58,045 nucleotides of DNA, taken from positions 1 to 58,045 of the forward strand of contig JWZX01003265.1 in NCBI GenBank assembly GCA_001275005.1. Reading direction: 5' to 3'. The position numbers and the translations under genes were made by a program. This stretch comes from Chrysochromulina tobinii. Lineage: Eukaryota; Haptophyta; Prymnesiales; Chrysochromulinaceae. Position 1 is the first letter of the stretch. Each line of letters starts with the position of its first letter. The notes under the pieces are model-generated. The model was not told the DNA's origin. It did not search any database and saw only the letters and a list, made by a program, of their open reading frames with translations. Shown here piece after piece: positions 18,221-28,799 of the stretch.

Positions 18221-21157
18221 ATGTCGACCATGTCGACTCTCGAGTATTTCGAGCGCTTCCAGACGCTGATCGAGGATGTGATAGGGGCCAGCGTTGATGA
18301 GGCTCTCTCGACACAGCCGGAGAATCCAATTGTCACCATCGCGGCCGCACTGCTTAAGCGGTGCAAGGTGGAGAGTGCAGCGGATGCCGCCTTGCTCAGG
18401 AGCGCGGCGTCGTCGCTTGGCATGGGCACCGCCGAGCAGTTCAATTTATTGAGGAATCAGACATCGACCGATGCCAGTGGACTGGAAGTCGACACTGCGG
18501 CCGTCGACGTTCCGTTCGTCCGCCGGTCGTCCTCGGCCGCTGTGTCGTCAACCTATGAGTCGGTGACATCGGAGGAGATGGACGACCTGAAGGCGCGTCG
18601 GCTGCACAGCATGCTGGGCGAGCTGCGCACCCTCTGCTGCGACTTGCGCGAGACGTTTGCCCACTGGATAGCGGGTGACGATTCGTCGAATACACAGGGC
18701 TCGAGCTCGACGTTGCTCTCTTCGAAGTCGAGCAAGCTGCCGGAGGCCGCGGTCACGGAGCTGCGCTCGTGCCTGTGCGACGCGCAGCAGCTCGTGCAGG
18801 TGACACAGGAGGCGATTCACGCACTGCTTGCCGATGAGCCGACGCGCGGGCGGGCGGGCTTCCTCATCTCGCTCTCGGACCGAATCGGCGCGCCGCCCTC
18901 GGATCGCAAATGGCGCGACGAATGGAACGCTCTCAAGCTCGAGGCGATCGTGCTGAGCGGGCAGGGGGAGTTCGCGAGCGAGGAGTACGTGAATGAGAGT
19001 TGCACGGTAGAGAAGACGACCAAGCAGAACCATGCCGCCATCGTGAAGCTTGTCAACCGCGGCTGGTACCCTCACGAGGCGATCGCGTACCGGCTGCTCT
19101 CGTCGGTGAGCCCTCCAAACTGGCGCTGATGACCTCGGATTGCATGTCTTGATTGCGCCTCGGATCGCCTCCCTCATCAGGTGAGCTCTTCCATAGGGCG
19201 CGCCTTTCGTGAAGGCGACGCCTGCTATGCAGCCTCGACGTACGCGCTGCGCGATGCTCTCTTCCATGCTATGCGCGTCAATCAACGCCGCTCCCTCGAG
19301 GGCGGCGGCGCTGGCGGCGGCACCGGCGTGAATGAGGCGAGTGCGGTCGGCGGCGACGCTGGCGGCGGCACCGGCGTGAATGAGGCGAGTGCGGTCGGCG
19401 GCATCAGCGGCGGTGAGCGTGAGGGCTACACGAGTGCACGTATCGTCGAGGTGGTGAGCATGGATGGCGACGTGGACGGCGACGAGGAGAATGAGCCACC
19501 GGAGGTGCCGCTCTTCTATTGGCATCTGGAGGGCATCTTCTCGCTCACGGAGAATGACGCTGCATGGAGCGAGCTCGAGGTGCCAGATCGTTCAGGTTTC
19601 TGTGGACTGACGTGCTCGACGCTCGTGCGCGGCACGCGCGAGGCAGCATGCTTCGATGCCGATGGCATGCTGGTCAAGGTGCAGTACCCAGCCGATGACG
19701 ACGCGTCCGAGCCGCTCGTCCAATTCGATTCGGTGGACTCGGACGTTGTGTGCTTCGTCTCGAGCCCATCCACGTGGCAGTTCCACCACGCGATCATCTT
19801 CGACGAGTCGGACGAGCGAGGCGCCTTCCCTCCCAACACCCTCTTCCGCCTCACCTCCGTCGACGAGCCTGGCGAGTGGGTCGCGCCGGGTGGTGTGCGC
19901 CCGATGCGGCGGCGTCTCGTCGTGACCGCCACGTACAATGCGGCGCGCTACAGTGAGTGCTCGGCCGACGCGCGGGTCGGCAAGCTGTGGAGTGAGGTGG
20001 TGCTGCTCTCGTACGAGCGACGCGGGACGTACGTCGAGGGTCTGCACCATCTTTGGGCCAAGCCGGTGCTCACCATGTACGAGGAGTTTGCTCGCGACTA
20101 CACTTGGACCGATTGGAAGGGGCATTCGTACTCGCTCCGGGAAGAGTTTGCGTACGTCACTGGGCCGGCCGTGCGAAAGGAGGGGTGCACGCCCGGCGTG
20201 CGCGACGACGGCGACAACGAGGGTCTCACGCCGGCCGACTTTCTAGCGCGCGCCAACGGATACATCAACGAGCGGCGAGCACGCGGCTTTGGCGTTCGGC
20301 TGCCGCCACAGTTTGCGGAGCTCACGCTTGACGAGTGCCTCGCGGTGCGCCTCTACTCTGGCGCGAGCTTCCAGCCGATCAACGACTTCCTGCGCAATAT
20401 CGCGAAGCTGAGCGATGAGCTGCGCGTCCACATGGTGCGCCACCCGTCCCTCACCTTCGCCGCGACCATCGGGCACATCTGCCGTGCCATTCGCAAGCTG
20501 GCCGCCGTGGCCACCGACGAGGAATCGAAGCAGGTGGTCTTCCGTGGCGTGCGAGGTATCCTGCCCCGCACCTTCTGGCTCCCCGACCGTGTCGAGGACA
20601 TGGTCTGCGCCGTGGACATGGGCTTCATGTCGACCTCTCTCAACGAGCGCACACCCATCAATTACATGCATCCCTCGCCCGCACCCAACGTGCTCTGGGA
20701 GCTGCGACTGCAGCCGGAGAGCGATGCAGGCTACCATGTGGGCGCCAATATTGCTATCCTCTCTCAGTACGCCGCCGAAGAGGAGATGCTCTTCCCACCG
20801 TGCACGATGCTCCAGGTGCTCCCCGCCACCTCCGAAGGTGTCGCTGCCGTCGTCGCCGAATCCAACAAGCTGGACGCGTTTCTGCGCGCGTCCCGCGACG
20901 ACTCCGTCGCAGCGACCGAACTTCTGTTGGGTGCAGCGGCCGAAGGACTCGCGGCGGCGCGCTCCACCGCTAGCTGGACCAGGGCGCTGCGTAAGGTGCG
21001 CAAGGGCTTCTCGAGGGCTTCGTCCGCGAGCGAGGGACTCAAAGGCGACCAGCTCGAGGCGGAGGTCCACTCCATCATGAGCCGCTATCGAGCCCAATCG
21101 GAGAAAGCCGAGGGGCGCGAATTCCTGCGCGTGTGCACGGTGCCGACGTTCTCTTAA
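18221..21157 (+). CDS. R-S-E mono-ADP-ribosyltransferase with RIIa/Dpy-30-like N-terminus (exons 18221-19105 and 19181-21157)
   Basis: Two exons joined in phase 0 give about 953 residues. The ATG at 18221 opens LEYFERFQTLIEDVIGASVDEAL with PENPIVTIAAALLKR after it, which resembles the RIIa/Dpy-30 dimerization-docking motif (hydrophobic helix, then Pro-x-(D/N)-Pro, then a second helix). A 48-bp tandem duplication in exon 2 makes a Gly-rich linker. The C-terminal domain has the three marks of arginine-type ADP-ribosyltransferases: R750 in VFRGVRG, S-T-S at 779-781 in FMSTSLN, and E-x-E at 828-830 in AAEEEMLFPP. Such enzymes move ADP-ribose from NAD to protein, usually to arginine. No signal peptide is evident, so an intracellular role is likelier than the secreted or GPI-linked forms of animals. 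The target is unknown. The gene shares a 169-bp divergent spacer with GT17. Confidence 0.75.
19106..19180 (+). other. Predicted 75-bp spliceosomal intron
   Basis: It begins GTGAGC after TCGTCG, ends in CCCTCATCAG, is a multiple of three long and contains an in-frame TGA (19127-19129), so it must be removed to link the RIIa-like part with the transferase part. The downstream exon also begins GTGAGC. Confidence 0.6.
19310..19402 (+). repeat. 48-bp coding tandem duplication
   Basis: Two identical 45-base blocks (19310-19354 and 19358-19402), separated by GAC, each encode AGGGTGVNEASAVGG. Confidence 0.9.
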
Positions 21158-22010
21158 GGACAAAGGAGCACTGCCGGTGGGGTCGCATGGCGTGGAGGCC
21201 AGCGGTGGCTTGGTACGCTATTACGCTATTACGCATGGCACACAGGTTCTGACAGACATCAATACTTCAAGAGTGGATGGCAGAGGGCACCCTGAGATAC
21301 GGCGCTCAGAAGACCTCTCATGCATGTCTAGGGGATTTTGAGGTCGAACTTTCCATCGATCGGCTCAGTGTTTCTTGTTACTCGTGGGACGCGACGAAAC
21401 TGATTGACTGACTGGGTCGTGTATCGACTGTCGTGAGTCGAGTGGCTCTGCAAAGAGCGAGAAGAAGATGAAGATCTCGAATAATTTTCGCGTTTTGTCG
21501 GCGGTATATCGTATAATATACTGTAAGCTCACGGAACGAGTCAGTGGACAACGACGGCAGAAGCATGATGACGGTTGACAAAACCCTAAACCCCACCCCC
21601 TCCCCCCACCCTCCACCTGATTGCCTATCACGTCACAATCCCGCCCGGTAGTACGGTATAGGGCACGAGCGAGCACCACCACCAGAGATCACACTGCCGA
21701 CTGTGTGCTGGGAGAGACCGTCCACACGACCAAACCGCCGACGCCCAGACCATCCTCAACGCCGCCAGCGCGCGCATGCTCCGTGTCTCGTTTGGGGTCA
21801 TGTAAGGTGTGTGTATTCTGAGCGGGCAGTAACAGTGCCGTAGCACCGGCTGTTGCGTCTGTCGTATTAACGTTCACGACACAATACACTCAGTTTCGTC
21901 CAACGGTTTCGCGTCCCCCCCGCCACTTTCTGTCTCTGAGAAAATGCTAATCACCCACCGTCCGGGCCTATTTCTATCGCCTCCGTCCAGTAGCAGCGTT
22001 GGCTGCCGAG
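21158..22010. other. Intergenic region
   Basis: About 850 bp. It includes a short GCTATTAC duplication near 21218-21235 and an AT-rich block at 21470-21540, then a CCCCACCCCC tract near 21590. No gene or clear element recognized. The 3' half should include the promoter of the next gene. Confidence 0.5.
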
Positions 22011-23108
22011 ATGACCCACTTCGCCCTACGGCTCGATGCATCGGTGCACGACCGGGGTAAAGTGTTTGACGAGTCTGAGTTCTCGCCAATCCCTGGCGCA
22101 ATCCCACCACCCAACCGGCTGCCAGTGGGCACGTCTCCTCCGCGGCGCACGCCATTTCTGACGTCCGAGCGGGTGCAGTTGCGCCACACCACGCTCCTCG
22201 ACGCCTTCCAGACAGCAGACCGTCGCCAGCGCGGCCACCTGCCATATGACCGCGTACTTTCTCTCTACGGCCTGTACTTCCACGCATCGATCGGGTCGCT
22301 CGACGACAACGAGTTTGCCGACTTCGCGGAGCAGTTCATGTTCCACACGCCCTTCGACGGCACTCTCGTCGTTGAGTACCACAAGCTCGCCGATGCGCTG
22401 CGAAAGCGGGACATCGATCTAATGAACAAGGCGGCGATAGGCGCGCTGCGCCAGGGAGGGAACTACGCGAGCCCCGAGCGGCAGGCGTACCCGCAACGCA
22501 CCGGGCGGACGGGCCCGTCACCGGCGCACGTGAGCCCGCCGTACGGTACCTACAAAGGCACCGTCGGCCCACCGTCACAGCCGCACCCGTCACAGCCGTA
22601 CCCGTCACAGCAGCCGCGGGCTTCGCTGTACCAGGAGCTTCCACAGTATCAGCCGCCGCGGCACGACGCATTAGAGGGTATGGTCACCGGCCTGTCGCCC
22701 AAGCACGGCAGCAGCGGCGGGTACGCACCCGCGCCACTGGGCGCCTTCGACCCGAGCGCGCGCGATTGGGCCGGCTCGGCGAACGGTTTGGCCACTCCGC
22801 CGAGGGGGAGGCCCGGGCGCGGAGTCGGGTCGGGGGACAGCCAGACGAGGACTGGGGACAGCCTGCGAGATCTGCTCCAGACCCTCGAGGCCGCTGATGC
22901 CGAGCGGAGCTGTCGGGTGCACTGCGCCCAGCTGCTCACGTGCTGCCGCATGAAAGGTCTCGAAGAGCCCTCTTCGTTGCTGCACTCTGTGATGCGTGAG
23001 GTCGCTACCGAGGACGGGCGGGTGGACTATGTCAAGTTCACCCAGCAACTCGCGGCGCAGCGCGCGGGCGAGATGGCCCGCGCCGCTCTCATGGCGCTCC
23101 CGGGCTGA
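22011..23108 (+). CDS. Hypothetical protein with EF-hand-like helices
   Basis: A protein of 365 residues from the ATG at 22011 (context GAGATGACC). Not recognized as a named family. An N-terminal helical region (LLDAFQTADRRQRGHLPYDRVLSLYGLYF, then FADFAEQFM and LVVEYHKLADAL) has the spacing of two EF-hands, but the loops lack the Asp/Asn/Glu ligands, so calcium binding is unlikely. A Pro/Gln/Ser-rich middle contains a repeated PSQP motif (HPSQPYPSQQP). The C-terminal helices (LRDLLQTLEAADAERSCRVHCAQLLTCCRMKG, then VDYVKFTQQL) again look like a degenerate EF-hand pair. This layout is common in axonemal or scaffold proteins of protists, but that is only suggestive. Confidence 0.6.
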   Translation: MTHFALRLDASVHDRGKVFDESEFSPIPGAIPPPNRLPVGTSPPRRTPFLTSERVQLRHTTLLDAFQTADRRQRGHLPYDRVLSLYGLYFHASIGSLDDNEFADFAEQFMFHTPFDGTLVVEYHKLADALRKRDIDLMNKAAIGALRQGGNYASPERQAYPQRTGRTGPSPAHVSPPYGTYKGTVGPPSQPHPSQPYPSQQPRASLYQELPQYQPPRHDALEGMVTGLSPKHGSSGGYAPAPLGAFDPSARDWAGSANGLATPPRGRPGRGVGSGDSQTRTGDSLRDLLQTLEAADAERSCRVHCAQLLTCCRMKGLEEPSSLLHSVMREVATEDGRVDYVKFTQQLAAQRAGEMARAALMALPG

Positions 23109-23922
23109 GGAGTCACTCCTCTCGCCCGCAAACCGAGGGGAGCCCCATGCACCTACCCAGAACCCTCCCTACCAGGAGGCACAACTTCAGCTTCTCCATT
23201 TTCAACAGGTGTTGACTTCGGCACTTCGCTTTCTCGTTATGTTCATTGTCTCTCGGCATTACACTTTACAGCGCCGCGCGGGGTAGATTCTCCCAAATTC
23301 CACGACGGACATCACTGGCATAGCCCTTGGGGCCTTGGGCCATGGGCATGGCGTGAGAGGTCGTTGAGGGGTCTTGGAATAGACCTACCTTCTATTACAC
23401 CTGATAACTCCTCCTCCTGTATCCGCCGGTCGCGACTCCTTGAGCGCGGCCGCCTTTTTCACATTCTCCAGACGGTGTGGCGGCTGACGAACCGGAGCCG
23501 GCCCAAACCGGGCCGAAGGCTGTGCGTACAATAGGAAATAGCCTAAGACCGAGTAAAGACCGAGCAAGTCCATGAGCATTGAGCAAGACCAAGTGACTAC
23601 GCAAGTGTGTGTTCCAAGGCGTCTTGGAGGATGAGGGGCCCAAGAAGTTCTACAAGAAGGTCCAAGACCGAGACGGTAGCGAACGCTGGGTACGCTGCTG
23701 TGTTCGCGTTGCGTGCTAATAAGGGGTGCGGTACCGTTCCGGTTCAAAAACACCGGCGCGTACCGGCACCGTGTCCGGCTCCCCCGGTGTTTTGGAACCG
23801 GACGGTACTGTACCGGTATCCAATTGCCGGTAACTTCCCTCACGCGCGCCGAGGCGCGCCGGGCGTCCTCTCCGCGGGTCCTCGAACCTCGTGGTCTTTT
23901 TTTCCTCGACTAGGTGCTTGAA
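23109..23922. other. Intergenic region with an inverted repeat and a possible splice acceptor
   Basis: About 800 bp. It contains the imperfect inverted repeat at 23731-23808. The segment GTCTTTTTTTCCTCGACTAG ending at 23913 is a textbook polypyrimidine tract plus AG, so part of this region may be an intron of the LRR/EF-hand gene. No upstream exon could be identified. Confidence 0.5.
23731..23808. repeat. Imperfect inverted repeat (about 25-bp arms)
   Basis: GTACCGTTCCGGTTCAAAAACACCGG (23731-23756) pairs with CCGGTGTTTTGGAACCGGACGGTAC (23784-23808), with a few mismatches and one bulge. The loop and the 3' flank carry further TACCGG copies. It looks like a small foldback element or decayed MITE. 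Confidence 0.7.
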
Positions 23923-25314
23923 ATGCACCGGGAGCCGCAGCAACTCGCCAGGATACCCAGTGATGGTAAGCTCAAGGCGAAGGCCTTCGCGGCCGCGTAT
24001 CGTGTCCCTCAGCCGCGTCCTGCGGAGGACGTGCGCACATCAAGACTGGTCTCGCGCGGACAATGCTCGCGTAGCTTACCGGAGCTTGTTGCAGTCGATG
24101 CCAATCCAGTGTATCAGCTTGCCGCACTCTTACAGCGAGTTGGTCATCGTCCATCTTCTTCTTCAGAGAAGGATTTCGCAAATGCGATTCACTATGAGTG
24201 GCACTGCCATGCATCCGCACCACAGTCTCGACTGACTGTGGTTCGGTTGCGTGGCTGCGCCAAGCTGGGCCAGCTTCCAATCTCCCTGTTGACGGCGTCA
24301 TTGGCCACACTCGACCTCACCGGCTGCGCAAGCCTGCGTGAGCTGCCCTTCGAGCTTGCTTCGCTTTCAACGATTGAGCACATCATTTTAGTTGGGTGCT
24401 CATCGCTCACACGCTTGCTGTTGCCCTGTCCAGCATCATCGCTCTCGTCTCTCAGCCTGCGAGGGTGCTGCAACTTGCTCGCCGCCGAAGATGGGCTGCT
24501 GAGCTTCGAGGGCTGCGCCAGGTTGTCGTCCCTCGACGTGAGCGAGTGCGCAGGACTCGCGAGGAGCCTCGTCCGGCTCTGCCTCAGCGGCTGCGAGCGG
24601 CTGAGCAGCATTCCGACTGGGCTAGCGGCGATGCATGCGTTGGAGGAGCTCGATCTCACCCGGTGCACGGCATTGTACGAGTCAATGGAGCCGGGCGTCG
24701 TCTCAGAGCTTGGGCTCTTGGAAGCGCAGGAGCTGCCGAGACTGAGGGTCATCGACTGCAATGGCACCGGCCATCAGCTCATCAGTGTGCTCGCGTATCT
24801 GGAGCCTCTCGTCCAACGTGTCCAGAGTGGGATGCTGGAAATCCTGCCGCGCTTTGTTTGGGACTCTGCCATGAAGACTTCGGCAGCTTCGACGCCACAA
24901 GCTGCCGCAGTTCTTCGAAACATTGTTGTTGTTGGCTCGCCCCTGGCGACAGAGAAGAGGAAGCTCATCGAGCACGACTACGCCGAAGCGGACGCTCTAT
25001 TCGCGCGTTTGGACACTGATAAATCGGGCACACTCGACTGTGGAGAGTTGCTAAAGTACCTGCTGAGTGAAGGGCAGGAGGCGGAGACCATCAGCGAGCT
25101 CTTCGGACGGCTGGACGCCAATTCAGACGGGGTCGTAACGTTAGCGGAGTGGCGAGAAGGATTTCTGACGGGTCGAAGTGTTACAATCAGTCCCGCCATG
25201 GCACCAGCACCATCGCCCATGGCAGCAGCCGCTCCAGAGCAGGCCATCGCGCAGGCAGCTGAGGAGCGGTGGCAAAAGTACAGTACTGAAGCAGACGATA
25301 AGGAGAGGGTATGA
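23923..25314 (+). CDS. Leucine-rich-repeat protein with C-terminal EF-hand pair
   Basis: At least 463 residues from the ATG at 23923. Residues about 105-290 are leucine-rich repeats of the cysteine-containing plant-like type (LRGCAKLGQLP, LDLTGCASLRELP, LSLRGCCNL, LCLSGCERLSSIP, LDLTRCTALY). Two well-formed EF-hands follow near 360-420: DTDKSGTLDCGE and DANSDGVVTLAE, both with the full set of calcium-coordinating positions, so calcium binding is expected. An Ala/Pro/Met linker and a short charged tail end the protein. A strong polypyrimidine-AG lies just before the start (to 23913), and the last codons before the stop read GAGAGG/GTATGA, donor-like. The gene may therefore have further exons on both sides. 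Function is likely calcium-controlled protein binding; no partner is visible. Confidence 0.7.
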   Translation: MHREPQQLARIPSDGKLKAKAFAAAYRVPQPRPAEDVRTSRLVSRGQCSRSLPELVAVDANPVYQLAALLQRVGHRPSSSSEKDFANAIHYEWHCHASAPQSRLTVVRLRGCAKLGQLPISLLTASLATLDLTGCASLRELPFELASLSTIEHIILVGCSSLTRLLLPCPASSLSSLSLRGCCNLLAAEDGLLSFEGCARLSSLDVSECAGLARSLVRLCLSGCERLSSIPTGLAAMHALEELDLTRCTALYESMEPGVVSELGLLEAQELPRLRVIDCNGTGHQLISVLAYLEPLVQRVQSGMLEILPRFVWDSAMKTSAASTPQAAAVLRNIVVVGSPLATEKRKLIEHDYAEADALFARLDTDKSGTLDCGELLKYLLSEGQEAETISELFGRLDANSDGVVTLAEWREGFLTGRSVTISPAMAPAPSPMAAAAPEQAIAQAAEERWQKYSTEADDKERV

Positions 25315-25729
25315 GGGACGTGTATTTGTTTTATTCTGCCTGCACGGATTTGTCTTCTTGTTTACGGGCCCGTCGCAGCCGGGGGAGCAAAGGCCAGGCA
25401 CTGCCGCGAGGCAAGGTAACGCAGCCAAGCCTGGTGCCGAGGGGGCAATGGGTAGGCACCACTAGTCGCGGACCGACGGGGGGCGCGTTCCCTCGTGGGG
25501 CAACTTGATTACGAACTAGGCGGCAGCAAGGCGGTCAAATGATCCACGTGATCTAAGGGTACCAATCGACAGATCTCGGAACGTAGGCCCAAGATCCGCA
25601 ATAATCCGCTCGGAATAATCAAAACGACGCCCGCGAACAGCCTTTCCAACTTTGTTCACGAAACCCCTCGCGCACACCTTCGCTTCCGGTGCGACCCAGC
25701 ACCTTGGCTGCCGCCCCTCTCTCCGTCTC
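25315..25729. other. Intergenic region
   Basis: 415 bp with no recognized feature. Short open frames here lack motifs. GGCAGCAAGGCGG at 25522-25534 recurs at 25881-25893, either side of the small basic ORF. Confidence 0.4.
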
Positions 25730-25876
25730 ATGGTGAGGACATACATCCGCAAGGGTGGCCATGGCGGCGACCGCAGCAAGGCTGGCCTGCCTACCGGCTA
25801 CTGGCAGGAGAAGAGTCGTCGCGCCGCAGCAGCCGCAGCAAAGGCTGCAGCAAAAGCAAAAGAATTGCTAGACTAA
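25730..25876 (+). CDS. Small basic 48-residue ORF (possible transposase-start remnant)
   Basis: ATG at 25730 in context CTCATGGTG. The product starts MVRTYIRKGGHGG, has a GYWQEKSRR centre and ends in an Ala/Lys helix. The opening Arg-x-Tyr-x-Arg-Lys resembles the first residues of psq/CENP-B-type helix-turn-helix transposase proteins, but the helix-turn-helix itself does not follow. It could be a genuine small basic protein, a decayed transposon fragment or chance. No ribosomal protein or histone matches. Confidence 0.3.
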   Translation: MVRTYIRKGGHGGDRSKAGLPTGYWQEKSRRAAAAAAKAAAKAKELLD

Positions 25877-26852
25877 GAGGCAGCAAGGCGGCGGCCACCA
25901 ACCGCTGGAGGATGTGGGCCAAGCACAGTGATGAGCAGCAGTCGACCAGCAATCAGCTGCAAACAGTGTAATGCCCGCCTTGTGAGCCTCGACTGACTCC
26001 ACGCAGATGACGACTCAGCTTGTGCTCGTTGCTGGCTCTCGTGTGCTCCGCAGGGCGGTGTGAGGCTACAATCCAGCTTTCGGTCAAAGATATCTTCACT
26101 TCAGGCTCGAGTTCGCTATGGATCCCGGCCATGCCGTCGAGAGAGCGGGCGGATAAGGGAGCGAGAAAGTTGCTTTTGTTCTTGTGGGCTAGTGTGTCAT
26201 CGTAGTAGTCGGTACATACATGTACGTCGCAGTCAATAGTGTGTGAGTGGCATCAATTTCAGGGCCAAAATGTAGTGATTAACAGTCAATATCGCCAAAA
26301 TTTTCGGCAACTTGATTACCCCTTCCAGAACGCGCCACCCCCGTCAGCGCACGACTAGTCGGTCGGGTAACTCGACCCATGCCGGCGGCCCGGCCCGGGA
26401 GCCGGGTCCGCTGCGGGTGCTCGTGCGCAGGGTCGGCGCCGACGGGGACGTGCGCGCCCACGCGGCCCGGGCGGCCCCAACTGAACGCGGCCACGCGGGC
26501 CGCTAGTCACTTATTAGTCCTAAAAGGTGACACCACACGATTCACGGAATCACGCTCGAGACACCGGACTTGATCGACGGCGGTTGGGGGTTGGCCGCTG
26601 AGACGGGCCGGACGACAGATGGCAGGCCCGGCCCCTATGCTATCTATGATGCCTCGAGCTGCGCACTGACATCGGCCCGCGCGCGGCTCACACTCACATC
26701 GCAGGATGGCGCTTGGCCGCTCTTACTCTGGGATTGGATTGGGCATGGGGAGCTACGCTCTGCTGGACGCTCTGCTGGTCAGACACTCCACGCTACTGGA
26801 CTCGACTCTCGCGCGTCGACGCTTGCCATGGCGCTCAGACGCCTATCTACGA
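25877..26852. other. Intergenic region 3' of HSP70
   Basis: About 980 bp. It includes one TACATGTA at 26217-26224 and a very GC-rich block at 26330-26520. I looked for tRNA-like pairing in the GC-rich block and found none. No gene supported. Confidence 0.5.
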
Positions 26853-28799
26853 TTAGTCGACTTCCTCGATGTTGGGGCCACCGCCACCGCCGGGCATGCC
26901 ACCGGGCATGCCGCCGGGCATGCCACCCATGCCGCCGCCGCCGCCCGAGTAGAGCGACTGCATGATCGGAGTGCAAATGCTCTCAACCTCCTTCTGCTTG
27001 TGCTCGAACTCCTCCTTCTCGGCGAGCTGGTTGGACTCGAGCCACTTGAGGGCGTCGTCGATGGCCTTCTCGGCCTTGGCCTTGTCGTCGGTCGAGATCT
27101 TGTCCTTGAGCTTGTCATCCTGGATCGTGTTCTTCATCGAGTAGCAGTAGTTCTCGAGGCCGTTCTTGGACTCGACCTTCTTCTTGAAGAGCTCGTCCTC
27201 CTTGGCGAATCTCTCCGCATCGGCCGTCATCTTCTCGACGTCCTCCTTGGACAGGCGGCTCTTGTCGTTGGTGATGGTGATCTTGTTCTCCTTGCCAGTC
27301 GACTTCTCGAGCGCCGACACGTTGAGCATGCCGTTGGCATCAATGTCGAAAGTGACGTCGACCTGGGGCACGCCACGGGGCATGGGCGGGATGCCCGACA
27401 GATTGAACTCACCGAGCTTGTTGTTGTCCTTGGTGCGCGAGCGCTCGCCCTCGAAGACCTGGATGGTCACCGCCGGCTGGTTGTCAGAGTACGTCGAGAA
27501 GGTCTGCGACTTCTTGGTGGGCACGGTGGTGTTGCGCGGGATGAGCACGGTCATCACCTCGCCCGCGGTCTCGAGGCCGAGCGAGAGCGGCGTCACGTCA
27601 AGCAGCAGCAGGTCCTCGGTCTTGGCCGAGCCGGTGCCCGAGAGGATGGCGGCCTGCACGGCGGCGCCGTACGCGACGGCCTCGTCGGGGTTGATCGACT
27701 TGGACGGCTCCTTGCCGTTGAAAAAGTCGGTGAGCAGCTGGATCACCTTAGGGATGCGGGTGGAACCACCGACGAGCACGACGTCGTGCACCTGGTTCTT
27801 CGACATCTTCGAGTCGCGGAGCACCTTCTCGACGGGCTCCATGGTGCCGCGGAAGAGGTCCATGTTGAGCTCCTCGAAGCGCGCGCGCGTGATCGACGAG
27901 AAGAAGTCGATTCCCTCGAAGAGCGAGTCGATCTCGATCGAGGTCTGCGTCGACGACGAGAGGGTGCGCTTGGCGCGCTCGCAAGCGGTACGCAGGCGGC
28001 GCATGGCGCGCGCGTTGCCCGTCATGTCCTTCTTGTGCTTGCGCTTGAACTCCTGCACGAAGTGGTTGACGGTGCGGTTGTCGAAGTCCTCGCCGCCAAG
28101 GTGGGTGTCACCTGCGGTCGCCTTGACCTCGAAGATGCCCTCCTCAATGGTCAGCAGCGACACGTCGAAGGTGCCGCCGCCGAGGTCAAAGATAAGCACG
28201 TTGCGCTCCGACGACGACTGCTTGTCGAGGCCGTAGGCGATGGCGGCCGCGGTGGGCTCGTTGATGATGCGCAGGCAGTTGATGCCGGCGATCGCGGCCG
28301 CATCTTTGGTCGACGTGCGCTGCGAGTCGTTGAAGTAGGCCGGCACAGTCACGACAGCGTTGGGCACATCCTTGCCCAGGTACGACTCGGCGGTCTCCTT
28401 CATCTTGACGAGGATCATCGACGAGATCTCCTCGGGAGTGAAGAGCTTGGTCTCGCCCTTGAACTCAACCTCAATGACCGGGCGGTCTCCGTCCTTGGCC
28501 TTGACCTTGAACGGGAAGTGCTTCATGTCGGACTGCGTCGACGAGTCCGAGAACTTGCGGCCAATAAGGCGCTTGGCGTCGAAGATGGTGTTCTCCGGGT
28601 TCATGGCGGCCTGATTCTTGGCGGCGTCGCCGATCATGCGCTCGGTGTCCGAGAAGGCAACGAACGAGGGGGTCGTGCGGTTGCCCTGGTCGTTGGCGAT
28701 GATCTCAACGCGGTCGTTCTGCCAGATGCCGACGCACGAGTACGTGGTACCAAGGTCGATGCCAACCGCGAGACCCTCAACCTTGCCGTCCTTGCCCAT
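26853..28799 (-). CDS. HSP70: Cytosolic HSP70 chaperone
   Basis: A protein of 648 residues, the normal length for cytosolic HSP70, starting [19 protein letters not shown]. The ATPase domain shows [14 protein letters not shown], the [15 protein letters not shown] signature and [12 protein letters not shown]. The substrate domain includes [21 protein letters not shown] text (here with E after AG), and the lid ends in a GGMPGGMP repeat and the terminal EEVD. EEVD recruits TPR co-chaperones such as Hop and CHIP and marks the cytosolic/nuclear form; there is no ER-retention or organelle leader. The frame continues upstream of the ATG for about 160 codons, but that part is Arg-rich and without homology. 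The coding bias produces a 704-codon antisense shadow. Confidence 0.97.
   Translation of the reverse strand: MGKDGKVEGLAVGIDLGTTYSCVGIWQNDRVEIIANDQGNRTTPSFVAFSDTERMIGDAAKNQAAMNPENTIFDAKRLIGRKFSDSSTQSDMKHFPFKVKAKDGDRPVIEVEFKGETKLFTPEEISSMILVKMKETAESYLGKDVPNAVVTVPAYFNDSQRTSTKDAAAIAGINCLRIINEPTAAAIAYGLDKQSSSERNVLIFDLGGGTFDVSLLTIEEGIFEVKATAGDTHLGGEDFDNRTVNHFVQEFKRKHKKDMTGNARAMRRLRTACERAKRTLSSSTQTSIEIDSLFEGIDFFSSITRARFEELNMDLFRGTMEPVEKVLRDSKMSKNQVHDVVLVGGSTRIPKVIQLLTDFFNGKEPSKSINPDEAVAYGAAVQAAILSGTGSAKTEDLLLLDVTPLSLGLETAGEVMTVLIPRNTTVPTKKSQTFSTYSDNQPAVTIQVFEGERSRTKDNNKLGEFNLSGIPPMPRGVPQVDVTFDIDANGMLNVSALEKSTGKENKITITNDKSRLSKEDVEKMTADAERFAKEDELFKKKVESKNGLENYCYSMKNTIQDDKLKDKISTDDKAKAEKAIDDALKWLESNQLAEKEEFEHKQKEVESICTPIMQSLYSGGGGGMGGMPGGMPGGMPGGGGGPNIEEVD

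Noticed and set aside
25499..26319. 14-mer GGCAACTTGATTAC present at 25499 and 26306
   Set aside because: Repeats of this length are expected by chance in a window this size; no extended similarity around them.
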